Assembly: GCF_900113005.1 (NCBI RefSeq)
Contig: NZ_FONW01000003.1
Span: 186,001 to 250,000 of the forward strand
Source: Sunxiuqinia elliptica
GTDB lineage: Bacteria; Bacteroidota; Bacteroidia; Bacteroidales; Prolixibacteraceae
Reading direction: 5' to 3'
Length of the DNA stretch: 64,000 bases
Under the pieces are notes generated by a model, which saw nothing but the letters and a program-made list of their open reading frames with translations, did not search any database and was not told the DNA's origin. A program made the position numbers and the translations under genes. Below, in pieces: positions 35,867-45,276 of the stretch (position 1 is the first letter of the stretch; each line of letters opens with the position of its first letter).

Positions 35867-38497
35867 ATGTTTTGCCAAAAATCACGAATAACGCTACTAA
35901 CCACCTTGTCATTTCTGCTGTCATCTTCCTTCATTCAGGGACAGTCAAACGCCACTTATAATTTATCTACAGATTCCGCAGTAAATCTTGCAGCCAGCCA
36001 AAAACGAGTATACTACGCATCTTTTATTACTGAAAAAGTGCGCATTGACGGTTTATTGAACGAAAACCAATGGGAAAGCGGAAAATGGAGTGGTGGTTTT
36101 ATCCAACAACAACCCAAGCAAGCTCAAAATCCATCGCAAGAAACGGAAGTATGTGTGTTGTATGACCAGGATAATTTATATATAGGCTTAAAGTGTTATG
36201 ATAATGAACCTGAAAAGATTCGATCTGTTCTAAGCCGTCGTGATGAAATTAGTGGCGACATTGCGGGAGTGGCTATTGATTCGTATGCAGACAAGCGAAC
36301 TGCATTTGAATTTGATGTATCGGCGGCTGGGCAAAAGGTGGATATGATGCACCTCGGAGATTATGAATGGGATTACAACTGGGATGCAGTATGGGATGGC
36401 AAAGCAACTGTACAGGATTCGATGTGGACCGTTGAAATGAAGATTCCTTTCAGTCAGCTACGCTTTTCGGATGAAGAGGAGCAAGTGTGGGGTATTCATG
36501 TATGGCGTTGGATCGACCGCCATATGGAAGAAAGCCAGTGGAAGCTTATTCCGATTGATGCTCCTGCCATGGTCTATCTTTTTGGCGAACTGAGAGGAAT
36601 TAAGGGAATCAACTCCAAACGAAAGATGGAGTTTTTACCCTATGGCAGTACCAAATATTCTCCCAATACCGACTTAAAGAACAAAACGAATTATGATTTT
36701 GGACTCGACGGGAAAATTGGCTTGAGTTCTGACTTTACCTTAGATTATACGATTAATCCCGACTTTGGACAGGTTGAAGCTGATCCTTCGATCTTAAGCT
36801 TAACGTCCTACGAGGTTTTCTACGATGAAAAACGGCCCTTCTTTCTCGAGGGTAATAACGTGTTGGATTATAGTTTGGGGCGTGATTTACTGTTCTATTC
36901 CCGGCGAATAGGCCGCGCGCCGGTTTATACACCAAGTTTGAATGACAAGCAGACCATGTCGCTTCCGGATAACACAGCGATCATCAACGCCTTAAAAGTT
37001 ACCGGAAAAAATAAGAAAGGCCTATCAGTCGGTGTTGTTCAAAGTTTAACAGCAAAAGAAAAAGCAACGATTTATACCGGCAACGAAAAGGAGCAGCAGA
37101 CCATTGAACCTCTTTCAAATTACTTCGTCGGAAGGGTCAAGCAGGATTTTAATGAAGGAAATACCGTTTTAGGTGGAATCGTTACCTCTTCACTACGGGC
37201 AATTGACGACGATCATCTTAACTTTCTTCCCAAATCGGCATTCGTCGGAGGAATTGATTTACAGCACAACTGGAAGAAGAGAAAATACTTTCTGGATTTG
37301 AAAGGTTTCTATAGCCGTATTGCCGGAAGCGAAGAGGCAATTACTGAACTTCAAACAGCCCCCCAACACTACTATCAAAGGGCAGATGCTGACCATCTGA
37401 AATTTGATCCTAATCATACGAACCTGACAGGACATGGAGGACAAGTACGAGGAGGTAAGCGTAGTGGTAAGTTCAGAGCTATTGGATCTTTTAACTGGCG
37501 ATCGCCTGGCGTCGATTTAAATGATCTGGGGTACTTGTACCAAGCTGACTACCTGGAAAGTGATTTGGAATTGAAGTACCAAGTTAATAAACCTAAAAGC
37601 ATTTTTAGAGACTATTACTTTGAACTCAGCCAAAAACATCAGTGGAGTTATGGTGGCGAGCAAACGAAAGAAGAGATCGAGTTGCATGGCTTTTTGCGCT
37701 TCACAAATCTGTGGCGAATCCATGCCTTTCTTGAGCATGACTACAACTTGTATGACACCCGAGAGCTAAGAGGTGGTCCTAAACTTTTTAAAGATCCAAC
37801 CTGGGAAACGCGTCTGTTTTTCCAAAGCAATAATGCCAAAGATCTTTTAATTGCCGGAGGACCTCATTGGATCTGGTCAAAAAATGATCTATACAAAAGA
37901 AACAACTATACCTTTTACATCCGGTGGCAAATCAGTGATCGATTCAACATCAACAGTCAAACAGACATTGAACAATTAAACGACTATCACCAATATGTGC
38001 GTCAATTAAGGTTGGCTCATGACAGCAAAGGCTATCTGGTTGGGGAACTTAACCGGAAAACTATTTCGACTACGCTTCGTCTGGAATACTTCATTAGCCC
38101 CGAGATTTCACTACAATATTACGCTAATCCTTATGCATCGGTTGGTTCATACGAGAAATTCAGGCGCGTTAATGATGGTAGCAGTACCGATTTAGGTACA
38201 CGCTATTGGCAAGCCTCAAACCTTCAGCTTGAAGAACAAGTCTATACGATGACCGATCAACAAGGCGAAACCTATCGCTTTTCAAATCCTGATTTCAACT
38301 ATCAAGAACTACGATCAAATCTCGTTGCTCGTTGGGAATTTAGGCCGGGCTCTACCTTATTCTTGGTATGGAATAGCAACCGTCTGCTGTATGAACGCAA
38401 CACAAATCATTCAGTAAGCCAAAGTTATAGCGACTTATTTGGCTTGAAATCAGAGCATGTTTTTATGATCAAATTTAATTACTGGTTCTCTTTATAA
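35867..38497 (+). CDS. DUF5916 outer-membrane protein with CBM9-like N-terminal domain
   Basis: The 876-residue protein has a signal peptide (cleaved near SFIQGQ) and an N-terminal domain of the CBM9-like family (about 50-240: KVRIDGLLNENQWESGKW, VCVLYDQDNLYIGLKCYDNEP, WTVEMKIPFSQLRF). A long beta-strand-rich region follows, beginning FDLGLDGKIGLSSDFTLDYTINPDFGQVEADPS in style, and ending in an aromatic strand (MIKFNYWFSL) typical of outer-membrane barrels. FFLEGNNV and DEKRPFF are DUF5916 hallmarks. The role of the family is not settled; sugar binding is plausible but unproven. It is a single gene with its own promoter, divergent from the carboxylase operon. Confidence 0.88.
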   Translation: MFCQKSRITLLTTLSFLLSSSFIQGQSNATYNLSTDSAVNLAASQKRVYYASFITEKVRIDGLLNENQWESGKWSGGFIQQQPKQAQNPSQETEVCVLYDQDNLYIGLKCYDNEPEKIRSVLSRRDEISGDIAGVAIDSYADKRTAFEFDVSAAGQKVDMMHLGDYEWDYNWDAVWDGKATVQDSMWTVEMKIPFSQLRFSDEEEQVWGIHVWRWIDRHMEESQWKLIPIDAPAMVYLFGELRGIKGINSKRKMEFLPYGSTKYSPNTDLKNKTNYDFGLDGKIGLSSDFTLDYTINPDFGQVEADPSILSLTSYEVFYDEKRPFFLEGNNVLDYSLGRDLLFYSRRIGRAPVYTPSLNDKQTMSLPDNTAIINALKVTGKNKKGLSVGVVQSLTAKEKATIYTGNEKEQQTIEPLSNYFVGRVKQDFNEGNTVLGGIVTSSLRAIDDDHLNFLPKSAFVGGIDLQHNWKKRKYFLDLKGFYSRIAGSEEAITELQTAPQHYYQRADADHLKFDPNHTNLTGHGGQVRGGKRSGKFRAIGSFNWRSPGVDLNDLGYLYQADYLESDLELKYQVNKPKSIFRDYYFELSQKHQWSYGGEQTKEEIELHGFLRFTNLWRIHAFLEHDYNLYDTRELRGGPKLFKDPTWETRLFFQSNNAKDLLIAGGPHWIWSKNDLYKRNNYTFYIRWQISDRFNINSQTDIEQLNDYHQYVRQLRLAHDSKGYLVGELNRKTISTTLRLEYFISPEISLQYYANPYASVGSYEKFRRVNDGSSTDLGTRYWQASNLQLEEQVYTMTDQQGETYRFSNPDFNYQELRSNLVARWEFRPGSTLFLVWNSNRLLYERNTNHSVSQSYSDLFGLKSEHVFMIKFNYWFSL

Positions 38498-38562
38498 GCT
38501 CAGCAAGGAATCTTACTTTTGTCGGCTTTTTATTATAGAACACAAAGCGTAAACCATTCATG

Positions 38563-38570
38563 TAAATTTG
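38563..38570 (+). promoter_or_regulatory. -7 promoter box before the MATE gene
   Basis: TAAATTTG fits TAnnTTTG exactly and ends 7 bases before the TTG at 38578. RNA would start near that codon, which favours a start further downstream (TTG at 38590 or GTG at 38605). Confidence 0.45.
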
Positions 38571-38577
38571 TGTTCTT

Positions 38578-39933
38578 TTGTTTTCTAAATTGAAGAAAGA
38601 GACCGTGAGAATTTCAAATTATTTACCCATATACCGAAGAAATCTTCGCTTGGCATTTCCTGTTGTATTGTCTCAACTCGGACAAGTAACGGTAAGCTTA
38701 GTCGACAACATGATGGTTGGTCATGTTGGAACCGTTGAGTTAGCAGCAGCAGCATTTTCCATTAATATTTTTCATATCGGAATGCTTTTAGGGATTGGTA
38801 TCACCATGGGATTAACTCCTTTGGTAGGAACCATGTATAGCCAGAAAAGAGAACTGGAAGTAGGAGAGTACCTGAAAAATGGTTTGTTGGTTCACCTCTT
38901 AGCAACGGTGCTTATTTCAATACTCATGGCATTTATCAGCTTTTTCCTGGACAATATGGGGCAACCCGCTGAAGTTATTGAAAAAGCTATTCCTTATTAT
39001 TTACTATTGGTTCTTTCCTTGCTACCCATGTTGCTCTTTTACTCTTTCAAGCAATTTTTGGAGGGAGTAGGAAATACTAAAATAGCGATGTATATTACCT
39101 TAACTTCCAATTTGGTAAATATCTTTTTAAACTACCTGCTGATCTATGGAAAGTTTGGTTTTCCAGAACTCGGATTGAATGGAGCTGGGATTGCAACTTT
39201 AATTTCCCGTATCATCATGCCCTTGATGCTCATTCCCTTTATTATAAAAAATAAGCAATATAAAAGAGAGTTTCGGATTGCGTATCACGCGAAGATCCAA
39301 TGGACAAAAGTCAAAGAAGTATTCTCGGTGGGCTTACCAATTGGCCTGCAAATTATTGTTGAAGTATCTACATTTAGTTTTGGTGCTATTATGATGGGGT
39401 GGATTAGCAAGGAGGCTCTTGCTGCCCACCAAGTTGCTATTGGCTTGGCATCATTTACCTATATGATTAGCCTTGGCGTTGGTGCAGGAACAACAATTCT
39501 GGTCAGTCATGCTCGAGGAATGGGAGATCGAATGCAAATGCGACGCAGCATCTTTGCCTCAGCTCACCTGGTGGTTTTATTCATGTCGATCATGGGAGTT
39601 CTATTTGTACTTCTTCGCCACCAATTACCTTTATTATTTACCGATGACACCGAAGTGGTTGTGATTTCGGCAGGCTTACTTATTGTTGCGGCCTTATTTC
39701 AAATATTTGATGGTGTGCAGGTCATTTTGTTAGCTTCACTTCGAGGACTATCGGATGTAAAACAGCCCATGTTTATGGCTTTTATTAGCTACATGATCTT
39801 GGGTTTACCCATCAGCTATTTATTTGGAATTGTTTTGAATTTTGGCGCTATCGGTGTCTGGATTGGCTTTTTGAGCGGACTTGGCTTTGCGGCAATTCTA
39901 TTTTCGTTTCGTTTAAAACGTCATTTATGGTAG
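38578..39933 (+). CDS. MATE-family multidrug/sodium antiporter
   Basis: The protein of up to 451 residues has twelve hydrophobic segments and the MATE motifs: LRLAFPVVLSQLGQVTVSLVDNMMVGHVG near the start and VGLPIGLQIIVEVSTFSFGAIMMGWIS at the second repeat. It exports drugs or metabolites in exchange for Na+ or H+ across the inner membrane. No ATG lies near the start; candidates are TTG at 38578, TTG at 38590 and GTG at 38605. The -7 box immediately upstream makes a later one plausible. It stands alone between the DUF5916 gene and a long intergenic region. Confidence 0.9.
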   Translation: MFSKLKKETVRISNYLPIYRRNLRLAFPVVLSQLGQVTVSLVDNMMVGHVGTVELAAAAFSINIFHIGMLLGIGITMGLTPLVGTMYSQKRELEVGEYLKNGLLVHLLATVLISILMAFISFFLDNMGQPAEVIEKAIPYYLLLVLSLLPMLLFYSFKQFLEGVGNTKIAMYITLTSNLVNIFLNYLLIYGKFGFPELGLNGAGIATLISRIIMPLMLIPFIIKNKQYKREFRIAYHAKIQWTKVKEVFSVGLPIGLQIIVEVSTFSFGAIMMGWISKEALAAHQVAIGLASFTYMISLGVGAGTTILVSHARGMGDRMQMRRSIFASAHLVVLFMSIMGVLFVLLRHQLPLLFTDDTEVVVISAGLLIVAALFQIFDGVQVILLASLRGLSDVKQPMFMAFISYMILGLPISYLFGIVLNFGAIGVWIGFLSGLGFAAILFSFRLKRHLW

Positions 39934-40388
39934 TTCTCTGCAAACCTTTGTAACAAAACAAATAAACTAGTATGAAAAGAAAGCGGGCTATCATCGTCAT
40001 GATAACCCGTGTTCATAATTTAGTTTAGTTAGACCAGAAAATAAATATTGGTTTAAAGAGAAAAGGTATCTATAAGGATTTCATTCTAAAGCATTTGTTT
40101 TTAAATGCAGTGCTAATATAGCAACTATTTCGATCGAATATTAAAAAAACCTTAAAATTTCTTAATGATTCCCAAAATAATTGGTTTTGTATAACTGTAA
40201 TATCCTGTTTTCCAAAACTTAAAAAAAGTCAATATGTTATAGAATATGTTTGAATTTGTAAGCTATTAAGACGAAATACTTTCAGAATAAGAGTAAATAA
40301 TTCTGATTTTTGCGAATTCTATCAGACAAAAACACCTTTAAATCTGAATTGAGAGTTTTTTTTATCTTTGCCAGCAAATATTACAACT
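39934..40388 (+). other. Intergenic region between MATE and trhO genes
   Basis: This 455-base AT-rich region carries a hairpin at 39985-40005 (GGGCTATCAT paired with ATGATAACCC, one mismatch), a likely terminator of the MATE gene though its T-tract is weak. It also carries the -7 box of trhO at 40363-40370. I see no coding sequence in the rest. Confidence 0.5.
40363..40370 (+). promoter_or_regulatory. -7 promoter box of trhO
   Basis: TATCTTTG fits TAnnTTTG exactly and overlaps an in-frame TTG at 40368. It therefore rules out that TTG as start and supports the ATG at 40389. Confidence 0.55.
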
Positions 40389-41441
40389 ATGCAGCTCTAC
40401 AATAAATTCAGCAAAGAGGAGCTAAAAGCTCTTTTGGAGGAAGAGACATTTAAGCGGAAAACTATTTCCTTTTATCGTTATGTACGAATTAAAGAACCTC
40501 AAGCCTTTCGAGATGACTGTTATCGACAATGGAGTCAGCTTAATTGCTTTGGACGAATTTACATTGCTCGTGAAGGAATCAATGCCCAAATGAGTGTTCC
40601 GGAACATGCTTTAGACCAGTTTTTGCAACTGTTAGATAATACGCAAGGATTGGAGAATATGCCAATTAAGTATGCCGTTGAAGATGATGGCAAATCATTT
40701 TACAAGCTTACCATAAAAGTTCGCCCCAAAATTGTTGCTGATGGCCTGAATGATCAAGCATTTGACGTGAGTAATGTTGGAACACATCTTTCGGCAAAGG
40801 AATTTCACGATTTAATTGATGATTCATCGACCTTATTGATTGATATGCGGAACCATTACGAAAGTGAAGTAGGGCATTTTAAAGGAGCTGTATGTCCTGA
40901 GGCCGATACCTTCAGGGAAGAAATTGAAATGGTCGTTGCTGATTTTCAGGATCAAAAAGACAGGAAAGTACTACTATACTGCACAGGAGGCGTGCGTTGT
41001 GAAAAAGCCAGCGCTTATTTAAAACATCATGGCTTCAAAGATGTCAACCAACTGCATGGAGGAATCATCGAATATGCTCGGCAAATCAAGCAGCTAAAGC
41101 TAGACTCAAAATTCATTGGGAAAAATTTTGTGTTTGACGAGCGACTAGGCGAAAGGATCAGCAACCAAGTTATTGCCCGTTGTCATCAGTGTGGTAAGGC
41201 CTGCGATACCCACACGAACTGCGCCAACAACCTTTGTCATATTCTGTTTATTCAGTGCGAAGAGTGCGCCAAACAATACAATGGGTGTTGTACTGATGAG
41301 TGTAAAACGGTGTTAAATGCCAACGAAGAAGAACGTTTGTTGTACGTTCAGGATTTCAAACGTAAATTTGGCAACCGAAAAAGTTTTAGAAAAAGCATCG
41401 ATAGTAAGCTGAGTCAAGCTCAGCGTTCGGCTTCAGAATAA
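40389..41441 (+). CDS. trhO: tRNA uridine(34) hydroxylase, rhodanese family
   Basis: Starting at the ATG at 40389, the protein has 350 residues. The N-terminal acylphosphatase-like part contains TISFYRYVRI and IYIAREGINAQMSVPE. A rhodanese domain (about 130-230) has IDMRNHYESEVGHFKGA and the active-site loop CTGGVRCEKAS with Cys198. The C-terminus has a cluster of paired cysteines (CHQCGKACDTHTNC, CEECAKQYNGCCTDEC). TrhO hydroxylates U34 of tRNAs using O2. The dihydrouridine synthase gene begins 6 bases after its stop, so this is a two-gene tRNA-modification operon. Confidence 0.94.
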   Translation: MQLYNKFSKEELKALLEEETFKRKTISFYRYVRIKEPQAFRDDCYRQWSQLNCFGRIYIAREGINAQMSVPEHALDQFLQLLDNTQGLENMPIKYAVEDDGKSFYKLTIKVRPKIVADGLNDQAFDVSNVGTHLSAKEFHDLIDDSSTLLIDMRNHYESEVGHFKGAVCPEADTFREEIEMVVADFQDQKDRKVLLYCTGGVRCEKASAYLKHHGFKDVNQLHGGIIEYARQIKQLKLDSKFIGKNFVFDERLGERISNQVIARCHQCGKACDTHTNCANNLCHILFIQCEECAKQYNGCCTDECKTVLNANEEERLLYVQDFKRKFGNRKSFRKSIDSKLSQAQRSASE

Positions 41442-41447
41442 ATATCT

Positions 41448-42443
41448 ATGAGTAATTTTTGGAATGAAATAGAAGGGCCTATTCTTGCTTTAGCGCCCAT
41501 GGAAGATGTTACTGACACCTCGTTTCGGGAACTGGTAGCCCAGCTCTCCGAACCAGGCTGTCTCCACCTGTTCTTTACCGAATTCACTGCTGTTGATGGC
41601 ATGAATCATCCTGTAGGCAAAAAGCGTGTTTCTGAACGCTTGATTGTCAGTGATAGCGAACGAGCAATTCTCAAAGAAAAAGGCATTCGGCTAATTGCTC
41701 AGATTTGGGGAAATAAGCCCGAAGTATTTTATAAGGTTACTCGTGAAATTACGGAAGAATACCAATTCGATGGCATCGACATCAATATGGGGTGTCCAGT
41801 GAAAAATGTAGTAAAGCAAGGTTCTTGCAGTGCATTGATTGGGACACCGGAGTTAGCTCAAGAGATTATTTATGCCACCAAGGAAGCAACCCATTTACCT
41901 GTTTCAGTGAAGACAAGAACCGGACTAAAAGCTCATGAGACTGAGCGATGGATCACCCAGCTACTGGAGACAAAGCCGGCCGCAATTACATTACACGGAC
42001 GAGTTCAAAAACAGCAGTCTGATGGCGAAGCCAATTGGAACGAAATAGCAAAAGCTGTTGCAATTCGCAATCAACAAGGGCTTACAATCCCAATTCTAGG
42101 AAATGGAGATGTACTTTCTTATGCCCAGTCCATGGACTATTCGCAGCAATATGGAGTAGATGGCATAATGATCGGGCGAGGCATTTTTCACAACCCCTGG
42201 TTTTTCAACTCCCTGCAGCTCGAGCGAACAAAAGATGAAAAAATGGAGCAACTGGTAAGGCATACACAGCTATTTGAAAAAAATTGGGGAGGAGTGAAGA
42301 ACTTCAATATTCTAAAGCGATTTTACAAGATCTACGCCAATGGATTTGAAGGAGCATCTCAGTTACGGGCAAAATTAATGGGCGCCAACTCATTTGATGA
42401 TGTCTATCAACTGGTTAACGCCCAAAATATGGTTTTAAGCTAA
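41448..42443 (+). CDS. tRNA-dihydrouridine synthase
   Basis: The 331-residue flavoprotein has the Dus TIM-barrel motifs: LAPMEDVTDTSFRELV at the start, GIDINMGCPVKNVVKQGSCSALI (about 109-131, containing the candidate active-site cysteines), VSVKTRTGL, ITLHGRVQ, LGNGDV and DGIMIGRGIFHNPW. It reduces uridines in the tRNA D-loop with NADPH and FMN. The Dus subtype cannot be assigned by eye. It is cotranscribed with trhO and ends 9 bases from the convergent clpC stop. Confidence 0.93.
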   Translation: MSNFWNEIEGPILALAPMEDVTDTSFRELVAQLSEPGCLHLFFTEFTAVDGMNHPVGKKRVSERLIVSDSERAILKEKGIRLIAQIWGNKPEVFYKVTREITEEYQFDGIDINMGCPVKNVVKQGSCSALIGTPELAQEIIYATKEATHLPVSVKTRTGLKAHETERWITQLLETKPAAITLHGRVQKQQSDGEANWNEIAKAVAIRNQQGLTIPILGNGDVLSYAQSMDYSQQYGVDGIMIGRGIFHNPWFFNSLQLERTKDEKMEQLVRHTQLFEKNWGGVKNFNILKRFYKIYANGFEGASQLRAKLMGANSFDDVYQLVNAQNMVLS

Positions 42444-42452
42444 ATTTGTGAT

Positions 42453-44984
42453 TTACTTAGCTGTTTTGTTGTCTTTATCTTTAGTTTCTAAGATTTTAAC
42501 CTTGATCTTCTCATTTTTCTTATCAAAACCAATTGAGATCGTATCTCCTTCGGTTATTGATGCTTTAATGATCACCTCAGCCATTTCATCTTCCAGGTAT
42601 TTCTGAATTGCCCGTTTCAAAGGACGAGCTCCATATTGAGAATCGTAGCCTTTTTCTGCAATAAAATCTTTGGCAGCCTTTGAAATTTTCAATTTATAAT
42701 TCAAAGCTTCGACACGACCGTACAGTTCCTTCAATTCGATATCAATAATTTGGAAGATATCTTCTTTCGAAAGTGTATTGAACATGATAACATCGTCAAT
42801 CCGGTTTAGAAACTCTGGAGCAAAAGCTCGTTTCAATGCCTTTTGAACAATGTACTTAGCATGGTCATTTTCCTCCTCTACAGTTTTAGGCGTCGAAAAA
42901 CCAACTCCACGACCAAAATCTTTCAGTTGACGCGAACCAATATTCGATGTCATAATGATAATCGTGTTTTTGAAATCAATATTTCGTCCCAAGCTATCGG
43001 TCAAGCGTCCTTCATCCAAAACTTGCAACAGCAAGTGGAAAACATCCGGGTGTGCTTTTTCAATTTCGTCAAGCAAAACAACAGAGTAGGGCTTCCGACG
43101 CACTTTTTCAGTCAACTGGCCACCTTCTTCGTAACCAATATACCCCGGAGGTGCACCAACCAAGCGTGAAACAGAGAATTTCTCCATGTACTCGCTCATG
43201 TCAATCCGAATCAGCGAGTCGATGCTATCAAATAAATACCTGGTAAGCACTTTAGCCAACTGAGTTTTTCCAACGCCCGTTGGACCGAGAAAAACAAATG
43301 AACCAATTGGTTTATTGGGGTCTTTCAATCCAGCACGATTTCGCTGAATTGCTTTTACAATCTTAGCAATTGCATCGTCTTGACCGACCACACTACCTTT
43401 AAGTTTGGCTCCCATGTTCATTAGCCGAATGCCCTCTGCTTGTGCTATTCGCTGCACTGGCACTCCAGACATCATAGCAACAACTTCGGCCACTTTCTCT
43501 TCTTCAACCACTTCTCGGTGACTGATTAATTCTTTTTCCCAGGCTTCTTTTTCCTGTTCCAAAAGCTGAAGCAAGTTCTTTTCTTTATCCCGATGGTTAG
43601 CTGCTACTTCGAAGTTCTGGCTTTTTACCGCTTTGATTTTCTCTTCGCGGGTGCTCTCAATCTTTTCTTCCAACTTAACAATCCGGTCCGGTACATTAAT
43701 GTTTGAAATATGCACCCGGCTACCAGCCTCATCCAAAGCATCAATTGCCTTGTCTGGTAGATAGCGGTCAGTAATGTATCGAGCTGTCAATTTGACACAA
43801 GCTTCAATTGCTTCTTTCGAGTAAATCACATTGTGGTGATCTTCGTATCGCTCCTTGATGTTATTCAAGATTTCGATGGTTTCATCGACAGAAGTAGGCT
43901 CTACCATCACTTTTTGAAAACGACGCTCCAAGGCACCATCTTTTTCAATTTGCTGACGATACTCATCGAGCGTTGTTGCTCCAATACACTGGATATCACC
44001 CCGTGCAAGTGCTGGCTTCAGCATGTTGGCAGCATCCAGCGAACCGGTTGCTCCACCTGCTCCAACGATGGTATGAATCTCGTCAATAAACAAAATGACG
44101 TTGCTTACTTTCGATAACTCATTCAAAATCGCTTTCATCCGCTCCTCAAACTGTCCCCGGTACTTTGTTCCTGCAACAATCGAAGCAATATCCAAGCTAA
44201 CCACACGCTTATCAAACAATACGCGCGAAACTTTCTTTTGAATGATGCGAATAGCAAGTCCTTCAGCAATTGCAGACTTACCAACTCCTGGTTCGCCGAT
44301 TAAAATTGGGTTATTCTTTTTTCTACGTGACAGAATTTGAGCCAAACGCTCAATTTCTTTTTCACGCCCTACAATTGGGTCGAGATTGTTCTCCTCAGCC
44401 GCCTTTGTAATATCGATACCAAAGTTATCGAGCACAGGGGTTTCTGATTTTGCAGAACCTGTTTTTTTAGAAGACGAACTGCCTGTGGGCTGCTGCTTTG
44501 AGAAGGGATCGTCAACATCATCTTCGTCTCCAAAGTCAGACTTTGCTTCCGGCTGTTTATAATCTTCCAATCGCGATTTTAAAATGTAATAATTCACATG
44601 AAATTCGCTTAACAATGCTGCGATTTGACTTTCCTTATCTTTTAAAAGTGCCAGCAGCAAATGTCCGGTATTAATTGTTGAGCTATTGAAGGCACGGGCT
44701 TCAAGGTAAACTAGCTTAAGTGCTTTTTCTGCTGATTTTAAGAGCTGAACAGAAGCTTGCGGATCAATCATATTATCAGTACGAAGCGTACTTTCGATCG
44801 CTTCTTTTACTTCAGATAAATTTACTCCCAAATTGGTGAGAATATCAATTGCAATTCCTTCTCCCTCTCTCAAAATCCCCAAAAAAATATGCTCAAGCCC
44901 AATCTGCTCATTGCCTAACCGAATAGCTTCCTCCCGACTATAAGTGAGAACATCCTTTATTCTTGGTGAAAATTGAGAATCCAT
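42453..44984 (-). CDS. clpC: ATP-dependent Clp protease ATPase subunit ClpC
   Basis: The 843-residue protein has two Clp N-repeats (about 1-145, [32 protein letters not shown]), a linker rich in Asp, Ser and Lys (about 145-185), AAA domain 1 with [13 protein letters not shown] and [16 protein letters not shown], a UVR-like middle (about 420-470), and AAA domain 2 with [14 protein letters not shown] and [16 protein letters not shown]. It unfolds proteins for ClpP in the cytoplasm. No ClpP or McsAB genes are adjacent. It is convergent with the dus gene with almost no spacer, and divergent from gyrA. Confidence 0.95.
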   Translation of the reverse strand: MDSQFSPRIKDVLTYSREEAIRLGNEQIGLEHIFLGILREGEGIAIDILTNLGVNLSEVKEAIESTLRTDNMIDPQASVQLLKSAEKALKLVYLEARAFNSSTINTGHLLLALLKDKESQIAALLSEFHVNYYILKSRLEDYKQPEAKSDFGDEDDVDDPFSKQQPTGSSSSKKTGSAKSETPVLDNFGIDITKAAEENNLDPIVGREKEIERLAQILSRRKKNNPILIGEPGVGKSAIAEGLAIRIIQKKVSRVLFDKRVVSLDIASIVAGTKYRGQFEERMKAILNELSKVSNVILFIDEIHTIVGAGGATGSLDAANMLKPALARGDIQCIGATTLDEYRQQIEKDGALERRFQKVMVEPTSVDETIEILNNIKERYEDHHNVIYSKEAIEACVKLTARYITDRYLPDKAIDALDEAGSRVHISNINVPDRIVKLEEKIESTREEKIKAVKSQNFEVAANHRDKEKNLLQLLEQEKEAWEKELISHREVVEEEKVAEVVAMMSGVPVQRIAQAEGIRLMNMGAKLKGSVVGQDDAIAKIVKAIQRNRAGLKDPNKPIGSFVFLGPTGVGKTQLAKVLTRYLFDSIDSLIRIDMSEYMEKFSVSRLVGAPPGYIGYEEGGQLTEKVRRKPYSVVLLDEIEKAHPDVFHLLLQVLDEGRLTDSLGRNIDFKNTIIIMTSNIGSRQLKDFGRGVGFSTPKTVEEENDHAKYIVQKALKRAFAPEFLNRIDDVIMFNTLSKEDIFQIIDIELKELYGRVEALNYKLKISKAAKDFIAEKGYDSQYGARPLKRAIQKYLEDEMAEVIIKASITEGDTISIGFDKKNEKIKVKILETKDKDNKTAK

Positions 44985-45222
44985 AATAAACTGTCCTTAT
45001 TATTAATCAATAAAACAATGTTTCTCCTAGTAACAAATACCATTCCGAAATGTTGGAACGACTGACGTCTTGTCCTATGGATCTTATCAATGATAAAAAT
45101 AATCAATATTTACAGACCCTACCGTTTAATTTGTTGGTTTTTTGAACACTGAACTGTTAAAATCTTGTGTTTCAGGGGGAATTAAAATGCGCTTAAAATG
45201 GCTGTTATTATTAGTATTTTTA

Positions 45223-45271
45223 TATTTTTGTAAGTCAAAATTTTTCAACATAAAATTTCTTTAAAAGGAGG
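45223..45271 (+). promoter_or_regulatory. gyrA -7 box and strong Shine-Dalgarno site
   Basis: TATTTTTG (45223-45230) fits TAnnTTTG. AAAAGGAGG (45263-45271) is a near-perfect anti-16S match 5 bases before the ATG. Strong ribosome-binding sites of this kind are uncommon in Bacteroidota, whose translation relies little on them. Confidence 0.6.
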
Positions 45272-45276
45272 ATTAA

